Shown: positions 15,174 through 24,258 of the stretch, piece by piece | How positions within the stretch are numbered: position 1 is the first letter of the stretch | Layout: each line of letters starts with the position of its first letter | Assembly (NCBI RefSeq): GCF_007680605.1 | Contig: NZ_VEIO01000003.1 | Span: 207,951-271,950, forward strand | Direction of reading: 5' to 3' | Source of the DNA: Paenibacillus xylanexedens | GTDB lineage: Bacteria; Bacillota; Bacilli; Paenibacillales; Paenibacillaceae | Length of the DNA stretch: 64,000 bases | Translations under genes and position numbers: made by a program | Notes under the pieces: generated by a model | Seen by the model: the letters and a program-made list of their open reading frames with translations, nothing else | Databases searched by the model: none | What the model was told of the DNA's origin: nothing

Positions 15174-16004
15174 TTACTTTTTGGAAATGCCATAACGATC
15201 AGACAGTGCTTCTCCCAAAATGTTAAACGTCATCACCACCAGCAGAATGGCTACACCCGGATAGATCATCAGTTCCGGATGACTGCGAATATACCCTGTG
15301 CCTTCATGAATCATGGCTCCCCACTCCGCGTTAGGCGGCTGAATACCAAGTCCAAGGAAAGACAGTGCCGAGATATCCATAATCGCCCAGCCCATCTCCA
15401 GTGTACCCATGACCACGATAGGACGCTGCACATTGGGAATGATATGTTTACGAATGATCGTCCAGGTGGAGGAACCGCTAATTCGAGCGGCTGCGATAAA
15501 GTTCCGTTCCTTCAAGCTAACCACCATGTTTCGGCATATCCGCGCATAATGCACCCACTGTACCATCATGAGCGCCAGCAGGATCTGCATCAGACCCGGG
15601 CCGAAAATCCCCACGATGCCCAGCACCAGTACCAGCTGTGGAAATGCCAATATGCCCTCACATAAACGCATCAGAACATTGTCAATCCAGCCGCCCAGAT
15701 AACCGGAGATCGACCCAACGATAAGCCCGATCACCAAAGACGACAGGAAGATCATCGTTGCAAATCCAATTGAAATCCGTGCTCCATAAAGAAGTCTGGA
15801 GAGGTTGTCCCTGCCCAGATGATCTGTGCCGAGCCAGTGATCGGCAGATGGGTCCTTTAGCTTCTGCAACAGGTTAACTTTGACCGGATCATGCGGTGCG
15901 ATCCATGGAGCCAATAATGCCAGAATGAAGAAAAGCAGTACAATCGCAGCGCAAATCCAAATTACTTTTTTTCCTCGAAACATCGTTTGCCATCGGTTCA
16001 TCAA
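15174..16004 (-). CDS. nikC: Nickel/opine-peptide ABC importer permease 2 (NikC/DppC-like)
   Basis: 276 residues with six predicted membrane helices. The N-terminal part has the DppC-type pattern LLAPWIAPHDP followed by HWLGTDHLGRDNLSRLLYGARISI, which is diagnostic. The coupling EAA loop is RNFIAAARISGSSTWTIIRKHIIPN. The start overlaps the stop of the first permease gene by four bases (ATGA type), indicating coupled translation. With the first permease it forms the membrane pore. Confidence 0.85.
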   Translation of the reverse strand: MMNRWQTMFRGKKVIWICAAIVLLFFILALLAPWIAPHDPVKVNLLQKLKDPSADHWLGTDHLGRDNLSRLLYGARISIGFATMIFLSSLVIGLIVGSISGYLGGWIDNVLMRLCEGILAFPQLVLVLGIVGIFGPGLMQILLALMMVQWVHYARICRNMVVSLKERNFIAAARISGSSTWTIIRKHIIPNVQRPIVVMGTLEMGWAIMDISALSFLGLGIQPPNAEWGAMIHEGTGYIRSHPELMIYPGVAILLVVMTFNILGEALSDRYGISKK

Positions 16005-16945
16005 TGCTCTGCCCGTCCTTTCGCCGAAATCCGCGGGTCCATATACAGCTGTACCAGATCAACGATCAGATTACACACGATGAACAGACATGCCGAAATA
16101 AAGACATAACATTGGATCACCGGAATATCCCGGTTAAAGATCGCTTCTACAAAATAACGCCCGAAACCCGGCCACGAGAAAACCTGTTCTACGATAATCG
16201 TTCCGGTTAACAGCCTGCCCATGGTCATGCCCATCCCCGTAATAAACGGGGTAATGGCAATCTTAAGTACATGTTTCAGCATAATGACCCGTTCACGTAT
16301 GCCGCGCGTTCTGGCGTATTGCACATATGCTTCCTGCAATTGTTCGAGTACACTGGTACGCAGCATACGGGTGTATAACGCAATCATCACCATAGAAAGC
16401 GTAAGCGTAGGCAATACCAGGTTCTCCCAAGAGCCTCGCCCTTCGACGGGGAGCCAGTCCAGTTTCACGGCAAAAAAGAAAATGAGCAGGTAACCTAGCC
16501 AGAACTGCGGAATGGAAGCACCAAAATAAGAGATCGCCCGGCTGACCATATCAATCCAGCTATTTTTGTATACCGCCGCCAAAATTCCGAGAGGAATACT
16601 CACCAGTGCAGAGAACAGAATGCTCCACAAGGCCAGTTCTGCTGTAGCCGGGAACTTATCCTTGACCTCATCGATCACCGGTTTATTCGTGAGATACGAG
16701 GTACCAAAATCCAGCTGGGCCATCCTCTTCAACGTATCCACATACTGAGTGAGCAAAGGCCGATCCAGACCGAATTCATGTCGCTTCTCCGCCAGCAGCT
16801 CTGGTGTTGGATATATATGTGCAGCTGTCAGATATGCTTCGGCTGGATCAACCGGTGAAATGTGGATTAGCCCAAAAGTGACAAGTGTAGCGATAAAAAC
16901 GATAGGAATGATCGCGATCATTCGTTTACCTATATAGCCGATCAC
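16001..16945 (-). CDS. nikB: Nickel/opine-peptide ABC importer permease 1 (NikB/DppB-like)
   Basis: 314 residues from a GTG at 16945 with GGGAGG eight bases before it; the ATG at 16975 has no ribosome site. The N-terminus (VIGYIGKRMIAIIPIVFIATLVTFGLIHI) is the first helix of a DppB/NikB permease; five further helices follow. The EAA loop reads EAYVQYARTRGIRERVIMLKHVLKIA. The DPRI segment near the C-terminus (YMDPRISAKGRAEH) is a family hallmark. It is second in the operon after the binding protein. Confidence 0.85.
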   Translation of the reverse strand: MIGYIGKRMIAIIPIVFIATLVTFGLIHISPVDPAEAYLTAAHIYPTPELLAEKRHEFGLDRPLLTQYVDTLKRMAQLDFGTSYLTNKPVIDEVKDKFPATAELALWSILFSALVSIPLGILAAVYKNSWIDMVSRAISYFGASIPQFWLGYLLIFFFAVKLDWLPVEGRGSWENLVLPTLTLSMVMIALYTRMLRTSVLEQLQEAYVQYARTRGIRERVIMLKHVLKIAITPFITGMGMTMGRLLTGTIIVEQVFSWPGFGRYFVEAIFNRDIPVIQCYVFISACLFIVCNLIVDLVQLYMDPRISAKGRAEH

Positions 16946-17038
16946 CAAACTTTCCTCCCTTTTACCATGCCACACAAGCTCTTGCTGCCTGATGTGTTAC
17001 GTGTTCATTACTACGTTTTTGACGCTCATCAACTATGA

Positions 17039-18682
17039 TTATGGATTGCTTAACTGCATCCCCACAAACGGATTTTCATCACGATTCGCCGGGAAGACAA
17101 ACTTAGCAATTTTCTTCTGATATACGGCTGTTTTCTTCACATAAGAAATCGGTACAATCGCCGATTGGTCCTGCAATGTCGTCAGAATGGATGTATACAG
17201 TTCCTGACGTTTCTTCTCGTCTGTAGAGGACAGTGCTGCATGCACCTGATCGTCCAGTTCCTTTTTCATAGGCAAAGCAGTAAGTGTCTCGGAGATTCCG
17301 AATCCCGGGCTTGCTACGACGTTAATGAAGGAGTGCGGATCGTACGGTGCACCATAGTTGTACCAGAAGTACAGGTCGAAATCATTGGCTTTCAGACGTT
17401 TGATCTGTACCGTTAGTTCAAGTCCGGTAAGGTTTACTTTAACCCCGAGCTCGCTCCATTCGGCCTGAATGGTTTCGCCCATCGCTTTCTGAATCGGGTC
17501 GGTTTTATCAAAAATCAATTCAAACTCCAGCTTCTGTCCGTCTTTCTCACGCACGGTTCCGCCTGCCGGCAGCTTCCAGCCTGCTTCATCCAGCAACGCT
17601 TTGGACTGCTCCACGTTATATTCGATCGGTTTCAGATCCACATTGGTATATGGATAGTTTTTGGACAGTGCCGTATCAGCCGGTTCTTCCAGACCCGATG
17701 TGACACCTTCTACCATTGCTTTTTTGTTAAAGCCCTGTTGAAGTGCCTTCCGCACTCTCACATCAGACAACTTCGGATTCGAAGAGTTAAGCAACAGGTC
17801 ACGAGTACCTACAGGGTCGGACAGTTCGCTTACATATTTATCGTTCTCGCGAAGCTGCTGGAATGCATCCAGACTGATCACGCCTTCACCGTAAATCAGA
17901 TCCAGGTCGCCTTTTTCAAAAGCAAGCACACGTGTCTCTGCATCAGGGATGATTTTGACCGTAATCTGATCAAACGCCGGTGCAGTACCCCAATAATTCG
18001 GGTTACGTTTGAAGACCGCGTACTCATCCTGCTTATAGTCAGCCAGCATCCATGGGCCCGTACCTACTGGTTCCTTGATGCCTTTGGATGTATCCCCATC
18101 ATCCGGGAATCCGGCCGCACCCAGGAAACGGAACGGGCGAACAACGGACAAATCCTGAAGCACAGGATAATACGGCTCCGTAAGTGTCATGCGGAACGTA
18201 TGATCATCTACGACCTCGGTTTTGTCCAGCACGCCAACGATGCCAAGCCAGCTATGTGTTTTTTTATTTTTCATCACGGAGTCAAAATTCTTTTTCACAA
18301 TTTCAGCGTTAAAAGGTGTGCCATCGGAAAATTTCACCCCTTGGCGCAACTTGAATGTATAGACTTTGCCATCATCAGAGATGGTCCATGACTCCGCAAG
18401 TGCCGGTTCCAGTTTACCATCCTTCTGGTAACTCACCAGTGGTTCATAGATCATGGATTGGGCAAACAATTGGGACGGATTGTACGTATGTGGATTCATG
18501 GTACCGATATCCCGTGGCCACGACATCGTAATCGACTTCGCCGAAGCCGCCTGATCGCCTGAAGCTGAAGAAGATTCTTTGCCACTTCCTGTATTACTGC
18601 AGCCTACAATAACAAGCAGCAACAACAACGTTGTTACCAGTATGAAGGCTGAGGATTTGCGATGCTGAGAGAACATAAACAT
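17039..18682 (-). CDS. nikA: NikA-family nickel/metallophore-binding lipoprotein
   Basis: 547 residues, start ATG at 18682 behind AAAGGGG. A lipoprotein signal (LVTTLLLLLVIVGC, Cys28) is followed by a Ser-rich linker. The mature protein aligns by eye along its whole length with E. coli NikA: PHTYNPSQLFAQSMIYEPLV, ESWTISDDGKVYTFKLRQGVKFSDG, VVRPFRFLGAAGF, EPVGTGPWMLADYKQDEYAVFKRNPNYWG and YGAPYDPHSFINV all have close counterparts. In NikA and in staphylococcal CntA the cargo is a metal chelate, so nickel, cobalt or an opine metallophore complex is likely. A Fur-type box lies just upstream. No metallophore synthesis genes occur in the window. Confidence 0.85.
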   Translation of the reverse strand: MFMFSQHRKSSAFILVTTLLLLLVIVGCSNTGSGKESSSASGDQAASAKSITMSWPRDIGTMNPHTYNPSQLFAQSMIYEPLVSYQKDGKLEPALAESWTISDDGKVYTFKLRQGVKFSDGTPFNAEIVKKNFDSVMKNKKTHSWLGIVGVLDKTEVVDDHTFRMTLTEPYYPVLQDLSVVRPFRFLGAAGFPDDGDTSKGIKEPVGTGPWMLADYKQDEYAVFKRNPNYWGTAPAFDQITVKIIPDAETRVLAFEKGDLDLIYGEGVISLDAFQQLRENDKYVSELSDPVGTRDLLLNSSNPKLSDVRVRKALQQGFNKKAMVEGVTSGLEEPADTALSKNYPYTNVDLKPIEYNVEQSKALLDEAGWKLPAGGTVREKDGQKLEFELIFDKTDPIQKAMGETIQAEWSELGVKVNLTGLELTVQIKRLKANDFDLYFWYNYGAPYDPHSFINVVASPGFGISETLTALPMKKELDDQVHAALSSTDEKKRQELYTSILTTLQDQSAIVPISYVKKTAVYQKKIAKFVFPANRDENPFVGMQLSNP

Positions 18683-18710
18683 TGAACCCCTTTTCTATAT
18701 GCTATATTCT

Positions 18711-18725
18711 TGATAATGATTCTCA
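18711..18725. promoter_or_regulatory. Fur-family box upstream of nikA
   Basis: TGATAATGATTCTCA matches the 7-1-7 Fur consensus TGATAATNATTATCA at 13 of 14 defined positions. It lies 29 bp before the nikA start, inside the likely promoter, so metal-dependent repression by Fur, Zur or a related protein is expected. Confidence 0.7.
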
Positions 18726-18872
18726 TATTCATTCATTAAGAATAGGCAGGAGACCGCCTTTTGTCAACAAAAATCGACATAATATGCACACCTATTAAAT
18801 CTTTGAAGAAAGCCATCTTTGCTCGTTGAGAAAGCTTCACTAGATATAATATCTCCAGCCGGGATACGTTCT

Positions 18873-18919
18873 AAAAAAAACAATAAGCTGTTCCGCTTCT
18901 TACTCGCGGAACAGCTTAT
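18873..18919 (-). terminator. Terminator of the pectate lyase gene
   Basis: Minus strand ATAAGCTGTTCCGC pairs perfectly with GCGGAACAGCTTAT (18882-18919), followed by a run of eight T residues (18873-18880). Confidence 0.88.
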
Positions 18920-19033
18920 GTTTGAATTCAAATATTCCATGCTGCTGTGCATTTTCATTCTCGCTTAAAGTTTAACCTTATTCACCTTGGTCATATAGCA
19001 ACTTACGATACAGGATCGCACTGCAGTATAGAA

Positions 19034-20461
19034 TCAGTAGCTTGTCTTCAGCCAGTTGTCTTTAGACCAAGTTAACTTTCCTGCTCCTGCACCGTTGGAA
19101 GCAGTGAGACGTGCATTCAGTGTGGATGGATCGTCCGTTGTATACGTATAAGGAAGAGATGAGAATCCATTCCAGGAGAACGGTTTAATTACGGCCGGAA
19201 CAGGTGCAAGCGGACTACCTGCCGTATCACTATTACCACGGAAGGAGCTTCCGTCCAGAGAGTACATCGTATCGAGCACGCTGATTTTACCGGTATATGT
19301 GGCGTTGGTCGGGTCCGTCTGATTGTTGCGTACAGGGTACTGTACATCCTTGATTACTGATTTTTCAACCAACACAGCGCCACTTTCGGTAGAGATAGCG
19401 CCATTGCTGGTAATCCCAAATTTGTAGCCTTTAGATGCAATGGCTGTGGCCATAGCGTTAGTAATACGCGCTTGAGCTGAACGGGCACCCGAAGCATCCA
19501 TGATGATGTTATAGGCATGGGCATTACCGCCACGCAGACGCGGCATGCGATCCTGAATGTCTTTATACAGGTTATGATGCAGAGTAATCGACAAATTAGC
19601 GTTAGCGGATTCCAGACTGGTTGCACCGACGAGATGTCCTTTTTTCTGCGGCCCAGCAATAGCGATGATGTCATTCTTGTTTAAGCCGACTGCACTGCTA
19701 CGCAGATGGTTATACATTGGATAGGAAGATTTATTGGCTTCCAATTCGTTAATCTGACGGGTAACCCAGCTGTTCGCGCTACCGTCATCCCCTTTGAAGG
19801 TGGACCAGGAGATGGTTACACCGCTGGTTCCTTTTTTCGAATCGACGAGTCCGTCATAGGCTTTGTTAAACGTGCAGTGATCGATCCACACGCCGCTACT
19901 GTCCTCAAGGGTGATGTAATCCCAATCGTTTTTGTCATAATCCCCTTTGGTGGATTCATCCCATTCCCACAGCTCATCGAATTCCAGGTTACGAATAATC
20001 ACGTTAGAGCTTCGTTTCACCGTGATGGCAGCGTGTTTGATCTTGGAGCCATTAGCCGAGAAAATGGTTAGTCCGTTGAAGCCGTCCACCGTAATTTTGC
20101 TGACACCCGTCTGCTTCAATACCGGATGTGTCAGTGCATCGTTATGCTTCGCGAAAGGCGAAGTCTGTGCCGCGCTTGGAATCTCGTTCCATCCTAGATT
20201 GAGGTCGTTCATAATTTCAACGACTTTGACACCGGAGTTCTTTTTCAGAGCCAGCGCCAGGTCGGTGGCATTATACACTTTTTTATACGCGGATGTGTTT
20301 GACTCACTGATGATTCCACCGCCCGTGTTGCCTTGGGAGAAACCGGTCAGGTTGTAATCCGCATTGCCTGCTGCCTGCACACTCGCAGGTCCGGATAATA
20401 AGGTGAACCCCAGCGTGAGGGCCAGAGCCGTGCTGCATAAGCTTCGTACTGTTTTTTTCAT
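19034..20461 (-). CDS. Secreted pectate lyase, polysaccharide lyase family 1
   Basis: 475 residues from the ATG at 20461, with GGGAGG about ten bases upstream; the in-frame extension to 20539 has no ribosome site. A signal peptide is present (MKKTVRSLCSTALALTLGF, cleavage after VQAA). The parallel beta-helix hallmarks are SNVIIRNLEF, DYITLEDSSGVWIDHCTF (the WiDH motif with Ca-binding aspartates nearby), a DGLVDSKKG segment and the catalytic RMPRLRGG, matching RxPxxR. The enzyme cleaves polygalacturonate by beta-elimination outside the cell. The gene is monocistronic. It fits with the rhamnogalacturonan enzyme at the right end as part of a pectin-degrading lifestyle. Confidence 0.93.
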   Translation of the reverse strand: MKKTVRSLCSTALALTLGFTLLSGPASVQAAGNADYNLTGFSQGNTGGGIISESNTSAYKKVYNATDLALALKKNSGVKVVEIMNDLNLGWNEIPSAAQTSPFAKHNDALTHPVLKQTGVSKITVDGFNGLTIFSANGSKIKHAAITVKRSSNVIIRNLEFDELWEWDESTKGDYDKNDWDYITLEDSSGVWIDHCTFNKAYDGLVDSKKGTSGVTISWSTFKGDDGSANSWVTRQINELEANKSSYPMYNHLRSSAVGLNKNDIIAIAGPQKKGHLVGATSLESANANLSITLHHNLYKDIQDRMPRLRGGNAHAYNIIMDASGARSAQARITNAMATAIASKGYKFGITSNGAISTESGAVLVEKSVIKDVQYPVRNNQTDPTNATYTGKISVLDTMYSLDGSSFRGNSDTAGSPLAPVPAVIKPFSWNGFSSLPYTYTTDDPSTLNARLTASNGAGAGKLTWSKDNWLKTSY

Positions 20462-20734
20462 CGAATTGATTCCTCCCGATAGTATAATGTTGAATGATGA
20501 GTTGTCCTTCCTGTCCCTCTGCGGCATGTCGTGTCGCAAGTGACATATTCACAATGTAAATCATGGAAGCGATTACAACAATAATCCTGATTTCACATTC
20601 CTGTGAGAACGGCTGACAGGATGCAAATGGTACCCGAAACAACCTCGCATCGTATCAACTTAACTTGTATGACGGGATTTGAGGGTGGAATGAGAAATCG
20701 ACGAAGGGAATAACACGTGTATAGATAAGTGAAA

Positions 20735-20770
20735 TAAAAAAGACAGGACCGCATCTAGTGCAGACCTGCC
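20735..20770 (-). terminator. Terminator of the UPF0316 gene
   Basis: Minus strand GGCAGGTCTGC pairs with GCGGTCCTGTC (wobbles included) across a seven-base loop and is followed by seven T residues. Confidence 0.75.
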
Positions 20771-20775
20771 CGATT

Positions 20776-21291
20776 TTACTTTTTGATTGAACGTGTCCAG
20801 AAGCCGCCATGGAACTGTTTGGGCTCCACGGTAATGACAAAAGCTTTGGGATCGAGAGCCAGAATGGTCTGGTAGAGCAACTTCTGGTTTTTACGTTTCG
20901 CCAAAATCTCCATGACCAGCCGATCTCCGTCACGTCCGCTGCCTACCCAAGCGGTAACACCATACCCCTTGTCCCGAAGCGCATTGGCAACATTGCCGTC
21001 CATCTGGTTGCAAATCACTTTCACGGTAACATATCCAAGTGCAATCTTTTCCTCAATCCATGCTCCAAGCAGTACTCCAAGCCCGTATCCCACGGCGTAT
21101 ACAATCAGCGCAGATGGCTGGGTCAAATAGCTAAGTACCAGATTCAAGCCCAGCACATAGATTACAATCTCACCCATACTGATCAAGGCAGCGATGTATT
21201 TCTGTCCTTTGAGCGTTAAGATCATGCGAAGGGTGTAGGCCGATACATATACAATCTGAATCAAAAAGATAAATAACAAAATTTTAAGCAA
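20776..21291 (-). CDS. UPF0316 membrane protein (DUF5698/DUF2179)
   Basis: 171 residues, TTG start at 21291 behind AGAGGGATC. Three N-terminal membrane helices carry VSAYTLRMILTLKGQKYIAALISMGE, the DUF5698 signature (usually TLRxIxxxRG), then YGLGVLLGAWIEEKIALG. The soluble C-terminus is a DUF2179 domain (GYGVTAWVGSGRDGDRLVMEILAKRKN, then ALDPKAFVITVEPKQFHGGFW). DUF2179 also ends YitT-family proteins. Function is unknown; the protein is widespread in Bacillales. The gene is monocistronic. Confidence 0.88.
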   Translation of the reverse strand: MLKILLFIFLIQIVYVSAYTLRMILTLKGQKYIAALISMGEIVIYVLGLNLVLSYLTQPSALIVYAVGYGLGVLLGAWIEEKIALGYVTVKVICNQMDGNVANALRDKGYGVTAWVGSGRDGDRLVMEILAKRKNQKLLYQTILALDPKAFVITVEPKQFHGGFWTRSIKK

Positions 21292-21722
21292 TGACGATCC
21301 CTCTTTCCTAGACCTTTTCGATGAATCGGGGCCTTTGTTACGTGCTGCAAAGCGAAAACTTCTAGTTCATTGAAATGCATTTAACAATCTAAGCTCATGC
21401 GGTCCATCATATTCTTCTATCTCCATCATTGGACGTTATGCCCTCTTCTTAAACGGCTTCATGTAAATTTTCAGTATGCCGGAACTGCCATTATAAGACC
21501 GTTTGTATCGATGTTCAACCCGGCGAAGGTCCCAGGGGCGTAATAACGGTAGCGTGAATATGATGTATGAAGCACATTGGATTTAGGGTGATTCCTTATC
21601 CTTTTCGAGCCCATGCAAGAGAAATGTTCGAGCGCAAAATATAGACGGGATGCAGGTTTTATAAGGAAATCAGTTGCCTTTGGTGAGTACGGCACGGATG
21701 AACTTCAAAGGAGGAGTGTTCC
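21292..21722. other. Intergenic region without recognised gene
   Basis: 431 bp between the divergent UPF0316 and dehydrogenase genes. It must hold both promoters, but I see no clear -35/-10 pair, T-box or riboswitch. Short ORFs here lack ribosome sites. Confidence 0.5.
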
Positions 21723-23186
21723 ATGGAAATATGGCGGGAAATGGAGCAGGAAGGTATGGAAAAGCTTGTTTTTTGCCACGATTCCTCCAGCGGACTTCAA
21801 GCAATCATTGCCATTCATAACACAACTCTTGGCCCGGCTCTGGGTGGATGCCGCTACTGGGCCTATACATCCAAAGAAGAAGCAATCCGGGATGCGATAA
21901 AGCTGGCCAAAGGCATGACTTACAAAAATGCCATGGCAGGTTTGCCTTATGGCGGTGGTAAGGCTGTTGTCTGGGATGTGACCGGTGCTTCGGAGCAGAT
22001 GACGACGGGGGAACGGATTGACGGGGGACTGGTAGACACCGTGAAGAGCAATATGCTTGATAGCGTGCTGATAGACTCGCATGAAGCTGATATGTTTGAT
22101 GAGGCACTGCTGGACTCGGCTAAGGGAGACACGTTTGCAGAAGCGCTAGCGGACTCGTCGAAGAATAATGCGCTGGGCAAGATGCTGGTAAACTCAGGGA
22201 TGGACGAAGCAGACGAAGCTTTCAACGGGATGGTAGCGGATACTTCAAAAGACGAAACACGAGGCCGAGCACAAGCACAAGCACAAGACAAAGTGTGGAT
22301 GGACACAACGAAAGATGGCTCTTTTAGCAGGACGCAAGCAGACTCGTCAGTGAATGGTACGTTTGGCGAAGGTCTGGCAGATCCAGCGAAGAATAAAGAC
22401 ATTCGTGCATCGCAGTTTCGGGCTCTCGGGCGGTTTCTGGAGCGATTACACGGTCGCTTCGTGACAGGTTTGGATCTGGGCACAACGGCGGCAGACATGG
22501 ACCAGATCCGGGTGGAGACGGCATATGTGACGGATACCACGGGTTCCCTTGGCGCACAGGATGACTTCACTGCCGACATGACCGCCTACGGCGTGTACAT
22601 CGGCATTGTCACCTCTCTGCGCCACCAGGGCGTAGCCGATCTGCAGGGCATTCCCGTTGCCGTCCAGGGACTGGGCAAGGTCGGGTATGCCCTGTGCCGT
22701 TACCTGCATGCAGCCGGGGCACGGCTGATCGTGGCAGACGTTGTACCGGAACGTGTACAACGTGCCCTTGTGCAGTTCAGCGGCGCCATCTCGGCCGATC
22801 CGGCCCGTGTTCACGCCGCTGACTGCAAGGTGTTCGCCCCCTGTGCCCTAGGGGGCGTGATCACCCCGGCGACCGTGGAGGAGCTTCGCTGCTCCATTGT
22901 CGCCGGGGCGGCCAACAACCAGCTGAGTGAACGACAGCTGGTTGCTGGCCGCATGCAGGCGCGCGGCATTCTGTACGCGCCTGACTACGTGCTGAGCGCA
23001 GGCGGCATTATCAGCACCGCCTGCGAACTGCAGGGAGCTGGGCCTGACCTGATCCGCCAGAAAGTGGCGGGGATAGCAGGCACGCTCAGCAAGGTATACG
23101 CAGAGGCTGCGCAATCTGGAATCTTCACAGCAGATGCAGCCGATCGTCTGGCCGAAGCTATTCTCGAATCAGGCCAGACCGACTAG
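21723..23186 (+). CDS. Leucine/phenylalanine dehydrogenase homologue with 145-residue repetitive insertion
   Basis: 487 residues against about 350-370 for the family; start ATG at 21723 behind AAAGGAGG. The catalytic region is intact up to the insertion: GGCRYW (41-46), Lys68 and Lys80 in TYKNAMAGLPYGGGK, at the same numbers as in Bacillus leucine dehydrogenase. After VVWD a stretch of about 145 residues (86-230) intervenes, made of degenerate 13-residue units such as LLDSAKGDTFAEA and LADSSKNNALGKM. The normal sequence then resumes with FRALGRFLERLHGRFVTGLDLGT and the Rossmann GLGKVG motif. The enzyme would oxidatively deaminate branched-chain or aromatic amino acids with NAD. Whether it stays active is unknown. 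Confidence 0.85.
   Translation: MEIWREMEQEGMEKLVFCHDSSSGLQAIIAIHNTTLGPALGGCRYWAYTSKEEAIRDAIKLAKGMTYKNAMAGLPYGGGKAVVWDVTGASEQMTTGERIDGGLVDTVKSNMLDSVLIDSHEADMFDEALLDSAKGDTFAEALADSSKNNALGKMLVNSGMDEADEAFNGMVADTSKDETRGRAQAQAQDKVWMDTTKDGSFSRTQADSSVNGTFGEGLADPAKNKDIRASQFRALGRFLERLHGRFVTGLDLGTTAADMDQIRVETAYVTDTTGSLGAQDDFTADMTAYGVYIGIVTSLRHQGVADLQGIPVAVQGLGKVGYALCRYLHAAGARLIVADVVPERVQRALVQFSGAISADPARVHAADCKVFAPCALGGVITPATVEELRCSIVAGAANNQLSERQLVAGRMQARGILYAPDYVLSAGGIISTACELQGAGPDLIRQKVAGIAGTLSKVYAEAAQSGIFTADAADRLAEAILESGQTD
21978..22412 (+). repeat. In-frame degenerate 39-bp repeats inside the dehydrogenase gene
   Basis: Codes for residues 86-230. Units share a [LQV]xDSxKxxxxxEx pattern: LVDTVKSNMLDSV, LIDSHEADMFDEA, LLDSAKGDTFAEA, LADSSKNNALGKM, then more diverged ones. 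The frame is kept throughout. DNA identity between units is low, so the expansion is old. Confidence 0.7.
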
Positions 23187-23299
23187 ACCCAATAAGTCAC
23201 ACTTAAAACATGTCTGTCTTTCATGGATGAGGTGAGTACTGATTAGCATTTTATCCGGAGATTCGCAGAGCTCTTTATTCTAAACAGTTCCCCACGTGC

Positions 23300-23396
23300 T
23301 CTTACACTTACTCTTACACTTACATCTACACCTGCACATGCACCTATATCTGTATCTGTATCTGTATCTGCATCTGCATTACACTAACGTCTGCAA
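23300..23396. repeat. Low-complexity hexanucleotide-like tract
   Basis: A run of (CTTACA)n-, (CACCTA)- and (CTGTAT)n/(CTGCAT)n-like units directly before repeat copy B. No ORF with a ribosome site crosses it. Confidence 0.75.
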
Positions 23397-23419
23397 CACC
23401 AGTTAGTTGTCACCACATT

Positions 23420-23614
23420 CTAACGATCACAGGAGATGTTATTTGGCCCATTTTGCATGTTGCCCCAAGCTAACGATCACCAGACACGCTATTTTGCAAA
23501 ATTCAGCTCTTTTTCGGCCTAAAACATCCTCTTTTGCAGCAATAAGCTTCCTGGTGATCGTTAGAATTCCCAAGGGCCACTTTTCACCCAAATAAGCTCA
23601 TCTGAGATCGTTAG
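23420..23614. repeat. 195-bp dispersed palindromic repeat, copy B
   Basis: CTAACGATC at 23420 and 23470 and GATCGTTAG at 23556 and 23606: the same 0/50/136/186 geometry as the other copies. The sequence between words differs strongly from copies C and D, but the words and the adjacent ACCAG/CTGGT are kept. It lies between two convergent genes. Confidence 0.9.
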
Positions 23615-23619
23615 AATCA

Positions 23620-24060
23620 CACCTAGAGTTACTTGTTGAGTTACTTATCCATCTACTGTACCTGGATTACTTGTTTGAGTTACTTATCCCCCTCTACTAC
23701 TCGTCAGGTTACTTGTTTCAATCACTACTGCACACTGGCCTACTTGTATGATTTACTTATCCGATTTACCGCGTATCGGGTTACTCACTGTACCTGTTTC
23801 ACTCGGTTCACCTACTTCATTTACGCTGTTTACTCCGTTTTCTTTATTCACTTTGTTTTCTTTATTCACTTTGTTTTCTTTATTGACTCCGTTTTCTTTG
23901 TTCGCTTCATTTCTTCATCCAGTTCAATTACTTTGTTTGCTTACTTATTTCATTTCTTCCTTTATATCATTTATTTCATTTCTTCATTTCTACCTTTACT
24001 TCATTTCTTCATTTCTACCCTATACTTCATGCACTTTATTTTAAACCTTACTCCATCCCT
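23620..24060. repeat. Pyrimidine-rich low-complexity tract with 18-bp tandem repeat
   Basis: About 440 bp composed of TTACTTGTT, TTACTTATCC and TTTCATTTCTTC variants. A clear tandem block of four 18-bp units (GTTTTCTTTATTCACTTT) begins at 23837, 23855, 23873 and 23891. The long plus-strand ORF across it encodes only repetitive aromatic residues and lacks a ribosome site, so I treat it as non-coding. Confidence 0.8.
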
Positions 24061-24100
24061 TACTTCTTCCCCTGATTAACCACCCTTGTTATGTAACAGA

Positions 24101-24137
24101 GCCCCGCGTGCGGTTAATTGCAAGCCGCTCACGGGGC
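24101..24137. other. GC-rich hairpin after the exporter operon
   Basis: GCCCCG and GCGG pair with CCGC and CGGGGC around an 11-base loop. The T-run is weak on either strand, so it may or may not terminate the ABC exporter operon that ends at 24259. Confidence 0.45.
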
Positions 24138-24258
24138 GAAAATATATACTCACTTCCATCAATCTTGCTTAGACTCACTACATCGAATTACACAACTTAT
24201 GCCTTCAGCAAGTTCAACCAGAGTAAGAACCCTGGAAAGCTCCTCGGCAGACTCCAGC

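Noticed and set aside
21947..22579. Minus-strand ORF of 210 codons opposite the dehydrogenase insertion
   Set aside because: Ser-rich mirror of the repeat insertion; no start signal. It raises the question of which strand is coding in the insert, but the flanking dehydrogenase motifs settle it.
23633..24079. Two overlapping plus-strand ORFs in the pyrimidine-rich tract
   Set aside because: They encode only Phe/Leu/Tyr/Ser repeats from low-complexity DNA, in two frames at once.
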